Source of the DNA: Amanita rubescens
Taxonomy: Eukaryota; Basidiomycota; Agaricomycetes; Agaricales; Amanitaceae
Direction of reading: 5' to 3'
DNA length: 25,995 nucleotides
Assembly: GCA_015039365.1 (NCBI GenBank)
Contig: WION01000649.1
Coordinates: 1-25,995 of the forward strand
In this document: positions 21,162 to 25,995 of the stretch, one piece after another
How positions within the stretch are numbered: position 1 is the first letter of the stretch
Layout of the letters: each line of letters opens with the position of its first letter
Translations under genes and position numbers: made by a program
Notes under the pieces: generated by a model
What the model was told of the DNA's origin: nothing
Seen by the model: only the letters and a program-made list of their open reading frames with translations
The model's database searches: none

Positions 21162-22390
21162 ATGATGGAGGCGGACCTGAGCAGTGAGAATCGGGTTTCT
21201 TCATTCTTAACCCCTTCTGCCTCACACGACCTTATCTCCCCAATGAGAGGCAGGGCGACGCCGAAAAGGCGGACTCGGCAGACACGTGGACTCACCTGCC
21301 ATATTTGTGGTGCTGAGTTCACTTCGCAGCACAACCTGCAGTGTTCGTTTCCTTTCACTGATCACGTACTAGACTGAGACAGCAACATAAAGATCATGTG
21401 AACGCTCACTTTAATCTTCGACCTTATAAATGCAAGTATGCACATCTAGGATGTCCCTACGAGGCAGCAGCGCCGAGGACTGTCAAGCGTCACAACACGA
21501 CATGTAGTTTCAAACCACATAACATGAGTGATATCTATGTTCCTGGTCCGCAAGGGGTCCTGCCCGGAGCCCCTGACAACCAAGAAAATAAAAATCGGTT
21601 GCTAGACCTTGACCCTTCCGTTAGGGAGCAGCCGTATCCCGGCGTGAGTAATTCTTTCCATTATTACCCTCGTTTCATAGTGATAATTCCCGGTCACAGG
21701 CGAGCGTGCTCGAAAAGTCTATCACAAGGAGCGAGCACTCAGTTCTTGAGGGTCTGAGTACACCACTTGATGTGAGTACTTCCGGATGGCTTCGCAAGCC
21801 TTCTGACACGAGTCTCCTCATTATTATAGCTTCCAGATCTCCCTACATCTGATCAGGATATAGGGCCTGACATTTTGGACAGCGCATATGATATCATGAC
21901 CTCCAGGGACAAGGAACGAGAACCTGAAATCGACAGTCATCAGGGAGATGTGAGTGGGCAAAGTCTGGAAGGGAATCGCCGCAATCAGAGACTTCTCGCG
22001 ATTTCGAATTCTAGGATCCATCCCCCAAATTTTAGTGCAGGAGGCATCTGACGATGCCAACAGTCACTTGTTGCTCTAGCTTTCTACTTATTGACCTGCT
22101 CTGCGTGTACTTTGCTAGGTTTCCCAGTTGATACCAGTAACATAAAAGATCATGCTTCATTGGCTACATATTCAAATCAATTTTTCGAATCAAATAGTGA
22201 GCTGTCCTTTCAGGATTTCCAAGCTCGGCACCAAGCACTCCTTAGCCGCCTTATTGGTATTGGCAGTCAAGATCGAGAGTCTCGATTCCAATTTTTCAGG
22301 TCAGAAAATGTGAGGCGGGCAATAATGAATCATGATGATCGATTCGTAAGCGAGCACGGAACGGGATCACAGAGGGTGGGAAAAGATTGA
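21162..22390 (+). CDS. C2H2-type zinc-finger protein
   Basis: Probable DNA-binding nuclear protein. Exon 1 (21162-21342) starts MMEADLSSENRV, has a basic patch RATPKRRTRQTRG (NLS-like) and the first half of a finger. After a 50-nt intron, exon 2 runs 21393-21643. The junction restores a textbook finger: CHICGAEFTSQHNLQ + YHVNAH, i.e. C-x2-C-x12-H-x3-H, then the linker FNLRPYK and a second, atypical finger C-x6-C-x12-H-x3-C. Exons 21700-21771 and 21830-21949 or beyond are acidic and Ser-rich. From 21950 the exon structure is uncertain: either splicing at GTGAGT or reading through to about 22032, then an intron to 22120. The last exon encodes SFPVDTSNIKDH...RSENVRRAIMNHDDRF and ends QRVGKD, stop 22388-22390. 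Its last codons lie in sequence shared with the family X duplication. Confidence 0.75.
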
Positions 22391-24395
22391 TTTAACGTGA
22401 TTGCCATGGACCCAAAGTTCGCTCGGTAACAGTCGGTAACCGAGTCCGAGTTGCAGCTTATCGTAGTCAAGCTAACAATTCTCCCCACATGTACTGGCAA
22501 CGACGATTCTCGGCAGCTCAAATCATTACCTAAATTCCCGTCGGGCGAGAATTTCAACTTTGGACATTCTAGCGAACATGCTAAGCGTAAAGTCCCAGGT
22601 TAGGAAACAGCCCAACAAGTTGAAGTTAAAGTAGGCGCTCGTGCCAATCCTGGACAAAAAGCCTCCTGCCACGTTTCGGCTCCTCGTTGATGCAAGGTTC
22701 GGTATCTGGTGTTAGCACCACTCCACAAGTCCTCCATGCCAAACAACGCTTCCGTAGACTCTATAGAGGTCCAAACGCGCAGCAATTGGTGGCATAAAGC
22801 CAAGGATTTCATCATCAGATCCTGCTGGATGTACAACGTGGGTGACAATTCCAAATTGTGCATCTCAGATTACCGTATCAAGGCCAACACGGTTGTATTC
22901 ATAGGAAACCACCCCGACCATTCAATACCGAGCACATCACATGATCAGGGGGAAGCGCAAGGTTTGTCTCGCGATCATGAGGAATGGCATTAATTGACTA
23001 TATGATGGTTTTATCGAACGCCAGAAACCGATCAGCCTGAGAGTCCTCTCCCAGATATATCCATGCCCCAGGATGGGATTGCATCCAGAGATGAAGATAA
23101 CCAGCCGCAAAGTTTGTCGCTCGTCCCCTAAAGTTGTTTTTATCTATCTGATTACCACAGCGTCGGTACAGGCAAAGAGTAATCTCTCCGTATCACCTCC
23201 TGATGTGCGTCCTGTATCCTTTTGTGATTTCCGGTTACCCATTGTTTTAGCCCAACAACGCATTTGAGTCGGAGGCGGAGGCAATTTCCGATTGCGCGAA
23301 CCCGGACGTCCCTTCGAGTAGTTCGGTGAGAACGATTAAGCCCTTCATTGGATCGTCTCTTCACTTATTGAACAGGAAGCATATGCAAGCACGACTCGTG
23401 GTCAGAGTCACATATATTCCCTTGAGATGTTGTTTCTCGAGGCAGGTTATCCTCTCTATATGCCTACGCCATCCGGAGGTCTTCCGGCGGCATACCTGAG
23501 GAGAGGAGTAAGGATCGGCGATGTTGGTCTGGTAACCGCAAATGGGGCCTTCGACTTTCTATTCAGCGTTTGTCAACACGATGATCCGTGGGATGCTGGG
23601 GTTAATCCATCGATCCTTCCTGACAGCTTTGAATTTATCAAGCCCATAATCAGAGTTAACGGTAAATTTGATCCTGGTGTATGTCTGACCAGTCATCATG
23701 TCGATGTAACCCATGATCATAATTCGTAAGTATGACAAATTGTGCCATACAGGTCAATTACAGAAGCATTTCTAGCTCTTCTGCTTTTCAATGTTCAGCC
23801 AAAGGAGCCGTCCTTGCTTTGCCTACAGGCGCCACTGTTTACGAAGCAATGAACGTTCGCCATTTCCAAGCGCATGCTGCTCATCACGCCGCACGTTGGT
23901 ACAAGTATGCGCTGAACGAAGGTGGCAGGGATGTCTCCAACGGGTCTCTTTATCTTGTTACAGAATGTACCAAATCCATGAACTGGGGTATTTCAGTCTT
24001 CTATGCGAACCCGACGGCCAACAGTGACCATCAACTCATTTTTGACAAAGGATCGTGTCGTTGGGAGCCTAGACGGGGCAAGGTAGATGCGAGAGTAGGA
24101 CCAAAACCGACTGACATAATTCTTTCCGATAATGACGAACCAAATCAATGCGTTTTCTTGCGCGGTCTCAAAATCATGCTTCGGCCGGATATATGGGATG
24201 AGCTTAATGGCGCCATTGATGTGAGGTGCCAGGATGGAGGGTCTTCTAACCCACCGTTCACAAGGACAATCACTCGTTCCTCAAGCCACCATGTTTCGGG
24301 TGGCCAAACCAGTTCATTTCATCAAAACTCCAGCGGCGACCAGAACGCATCGGGTTCTAGTCACAACGTAGGACTCAATGCAGACAAACCTTTGT
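22370..24395. repeat. Family X duplication block, unit B
   Basis: Counterpart of about 17650-19650. Its left boundary falls inside the last codons of the zinc-finger gene. Relative to unit A, the 5' flank before the start codon is about 70 nt longer and contains extra sequence around 22600-22670. Confidence 0.7.
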
Positions 24396-24397
24396 GA
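22736..24397 (+). CDS. Family X protein, copy B (unknown function, six exons)
   Basis: Exons 22736-22961, 23025-23111, 23161-23204, 23269-23325, 23376-23725 and 23776-24397; product 461 aa. Splice sites match copy A exactly. Differences in coding parts are substitutions plus in-frame indels (for example 12 nt lost after MPNN, 3 nt gained in RIKANTVV), which suggests both copies were kept as proteins for some time. It carries the same motifs: YSLEML, RIGDVGLVTANGAFDFLF, GSLYLVTECTKSMNWGI and QCVFLRGLKIML, then a Ser/Gly/Asn/His-rich tail ending NADKPL. The start ATG is the one shared with copy A; the upstream GTG in frame is not used as a start here. Function unknown. Confidence 0.85.
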
Positions 24398-24460
24398 CGA
24401 AGAAGACAGGTCTACGCGAGAGCGTGTCCACAGCATGAGCAGGTGCAATAGCTTACCTAT

Positions 24461-24803
24461 TGCGATATGATCTTAACACTACCCTTCGGCGTAGTAGTGA
24501 TAGTAAGAGGAAGTAAATGGATTGTCCTATTCTACGATACAGGACAGGTTTATATACTAAGAGAGAACAAATATGTGTCTACATATGTGTAAGCGTATAG
24601 TATAGATGAGAAGATATGGCGTGCTAAGCACACCATAAGATGTGATCATGAGTCTATCATGATGTCACCATGATATCATAATGAAGTCATTATGATGTCA
24701 TCTCTATGTCATACATAAAGGATGACGCGAGCGATATGAGTAATACTGATTGTAGTCAATCAGTAGTTAATCATTCTATAAATATAATTCTATATTTAAC
24801 ACA
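24461..24803 (-). repeat. LTR of a copia-type element
   Basis: Lies directly after a polypurine tract downstream of the copia pol stop. On the minus strand it begins TGTGTTAAATATAG and most likely ends ...ATATCGCA near 24461, about 343 bp; the outer end is an estimate because the partner LTR and target duplication are outside the window. It holds near-perfect palindromes at 24617-24635 (TGGCGTGCT A AGCACACCA) and 24677-24694 (CATAATGA AG TCATTATG). Confidence 0.65.
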
Positions 24804-24812
24804 CCCCTTCGC
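24804..24812 (-). other. Polypurine tract of the copia element
   Basis: The minus strand reads GCGAAGGGG immediately before the LTR start TGTG; this is the expected site for plus-strand DNA priming in LTR retrotransposons. Confidence 0.6.
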
Positions 24813-24823
24813 TTAGATATCCT

Positions 24824-25995
24824 TTATTTAAAGTCTATGATGTTCTCATCATAGAAGGGATCTATATCCGATTCTTGTTGATCAATAAGACCATCAAGAA
24901 GTTCCATCAACTTCTTGTGTGATAGACGATCAATACCATCTAATTCAAGATTTTGCCAATCAAGAATAAATTTCGTCAAATCACGGATTTCCTCAGTCTC
25001 TAATCGATCCGGTCTTTTGATTAATGCATTTGTAGAAGTCGGATATTCTTCTAGGGAAAGTCCCAATCGTTCTCTAAAGAATTTGACCTTTTCAAAGGAT
25101 AAATTCTTAGTCATGAGATCCGCATTCTGCTCGTTGGTTGGTATGTATTCGAGGACTACTTTTTTAGTCTCGATCAACTCGCGAACGAAATGATAGCGAA
25201 TATCTATGTGTTTGGAACGATGTTCCTGTGCAGGATTTTGTGCCCAAAATATAGCGCCTTGGTTATCTACGCTAAGTAAGATGCTTTTAATGGGTGCACC
25301 TATTTCGTAAAATAGATTTTCGACCCATGCAATTTGTCTTGCAGCATCTGATAAAGATATGTATTCTGCTTCAGTCGAAGACAGAGCTACAGTCTTTTGT
25401 TTTCTACTCGTCCAAGCTACCGCACCACCAGCTAACATTAAGACATAACCGTTTATAGATCGTCGTGTATTACGATCAGCGGCCCAATCAGCGTCAGCGT
25501 AGGCTCTAAATTTATTATTGCCTTTGGCGCTATAAACGATTTTGACGTTTAAGGTATGAGCAATGTATTTGACAATATACAAAGCTTTCTGAATGTGTTC
25601 TTGGGACGGGTTTGATGAAAATTGGGACATCAAAATTACTGCATAGATTATATCAGGCCTAGTTCCTAAGGCGAGATATAGAAGGGATCCTATTATCTGT
25701 TGATAATAAGAACGTTCCTGTGGTGTGCATTCTCCTTCATTTTTTATGGGAGCATACCCAGCAGGTAACGGTGTGCGTACAGACTTGCAATCTTCAAGTC
25801 CAAATCGCTTAACAACCTTCAAGGCATAAGGACCTTGATCTATGACTAAGAATCCTAAATCACGGTTGTAATTGACTTGGATTCGTAAATACTCTTTGAT
25901 CTTTCCAAGATCACGACATTCCCACATCTCCATAAATTTCTTTTTGATGGATACGATGGTGGAATCGTTATTTCCCATAAAGAGTATATCGTCGA
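24824..25995 (-). CDS. Copia pol polyprotein, RT C-terminus and RNase H (partial)
   Basis: An open frame enters from the right edge with DDILFMGN, the end of the YVDD-type RT catalytic block, and continues through the RT connection (DLGKIKEYLRIQV, YYQQIIGSLLYLALGTRPDI) into the copia RNase H. There AYADADWAAD, SSTEAEYISLSDAARQ and the VDNQGAI...EHRSKHIDIRYHFVRE blocks carry the expected acidic and His residues. It ends after IIDFK at 24824. After the usual RNase H end (MTKNLSFEKVKFFRERLGL) there are about 70 extra residues, charged and Leu-rich, without a motif known to me. The element copies itself through an RNA intermediate. The true start is outside the window. Confidence 0.95.
   Translation of the reverse strand, partial: DDILFMGNNDSTIVSIKKKFMEMWECRDLGKIKEYLRIQVNYNRDLGFLVIDQGPYALKVVKRFGLEDCKSVRTPLPAGYAPIKNEGECTPQERSYYQQIIGSLLYLALGTRPDIIYAVILMSQFSSNPSQEHIQKALYIVKYIAHTLNVKIVYSAKGNNKFRAYADADWAADRNTRRSINGYVLMLAGGAVAWTSRKQKTVALSSTEAEYISLSDAARQIAWVENLFYEIGAPIKSILLSVDNQGAIFWAQNPAQEHRSKHIDIRYHFVRELIETKKVVLEYIPTNEQNADLMTKNLSFEKVKFFRERLGLSLEEYPTSTNALIKRPDRLETEEIRDLTKFILDWQNLELDGIDRLSHKKLMELLDGLIDQQESDIDPFYDENIIDFK

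Larger units (their letters stand above)
24461..25995 (-). mobile_element. Ty1/copia retrotransposon, 3' part
   Basis: The LTR, polypurine tract and pol C-terminal region are in the expected order. The 5' LTR, gag, protease, integrase and most of RT would lie beyond the right edge. The pol frame is uninterrupted in the visible part, so the insertion may be fairly young. Confidence 0.85.

Noticed and set aside
20481..21358. Series of overlapping minus-strand open frames
   Set aside because: They arise from the 142-bp tandem repeat; the unit length is not a multiple of three and no consistent protein repeat results.

Overview
The window looks like nuclear DNA of an agaricomycete (mushroom-type basidiomycete). 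Genes are cut by many introns of about 45-70 nt with GT...AG ends. The P450 family is of the ent-kaurene-oxidase-like fungal type, and the paired gene family at 17.9-24.4 kb resembles one I remember as expanded in mushrooms (recollection, not checked). No rRNA, tRNA, CRISPR or prokaryotic operon signals were seen. All gene models below were built by hand from splice signals, reading phase and family motifs.

Left part (0.5-11 kb, minus strand): three tandem cytochrome P450 genes. The first (481-2550) is intact with 12 exons and 500 aa. The second (5308-7408) has one inserted base and is frameshifted. The third (8958-11043) is intact. The second and third lie in a recent direct duplication of about 2.35 kb (about 5165-7520 and 8800-11155). 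A decayed two-exon P450 relic sits between them. A fungal HNH endonuclease-like gene, apparently damaged, lies on the plus strand at about 3.8-4.9 kb.

Middle part (11.2-17.9 kb): a stretch with decayed coding character (11.9-12.8 kb) is followed by a complete minus-strand ARMT1/DUF89-type metal-dependent phosphatase gene (13091-15339). It has 15 exons, four of them microexons of 9-11 nt that encode conserved motif residues. A small APH-fold kinase-like gene (15731-16624, minus) separates it from a truncated second copy of the DUF89 gene (about 16895-17634), which carries a stop at a tryptophan codon.

Right part (17.9-26 kb): two plus-strand copies (17932-19760 and 22736-24397) of a six-exon gene of unknown function, called here family X. 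A fragment of a third copy lies upstream of the intact DUF89 gene, so DUF89 gene plus divergent family X gene looks like an ancestral pair that was copied and then degraded unequally. Between the X copies lie an unrecognised multi-exon segment, a four-unit 142-bp tandem repeat and a C2H2 zinc-finger gene whose 3' end overlaps the duplication boundary. The window ends in a Ty1/copia retrotransposon (minus strand: RT end, RNase H, polypurine tract, LTR) that runs off the right edge.

I see no biosynthetic cluster or defence system that can be asserted. The most unusual items are the microexon-rich DUF89 gene, the duplicated and decayed DUF89-X modules, and the uncharacterised family X pair itself.
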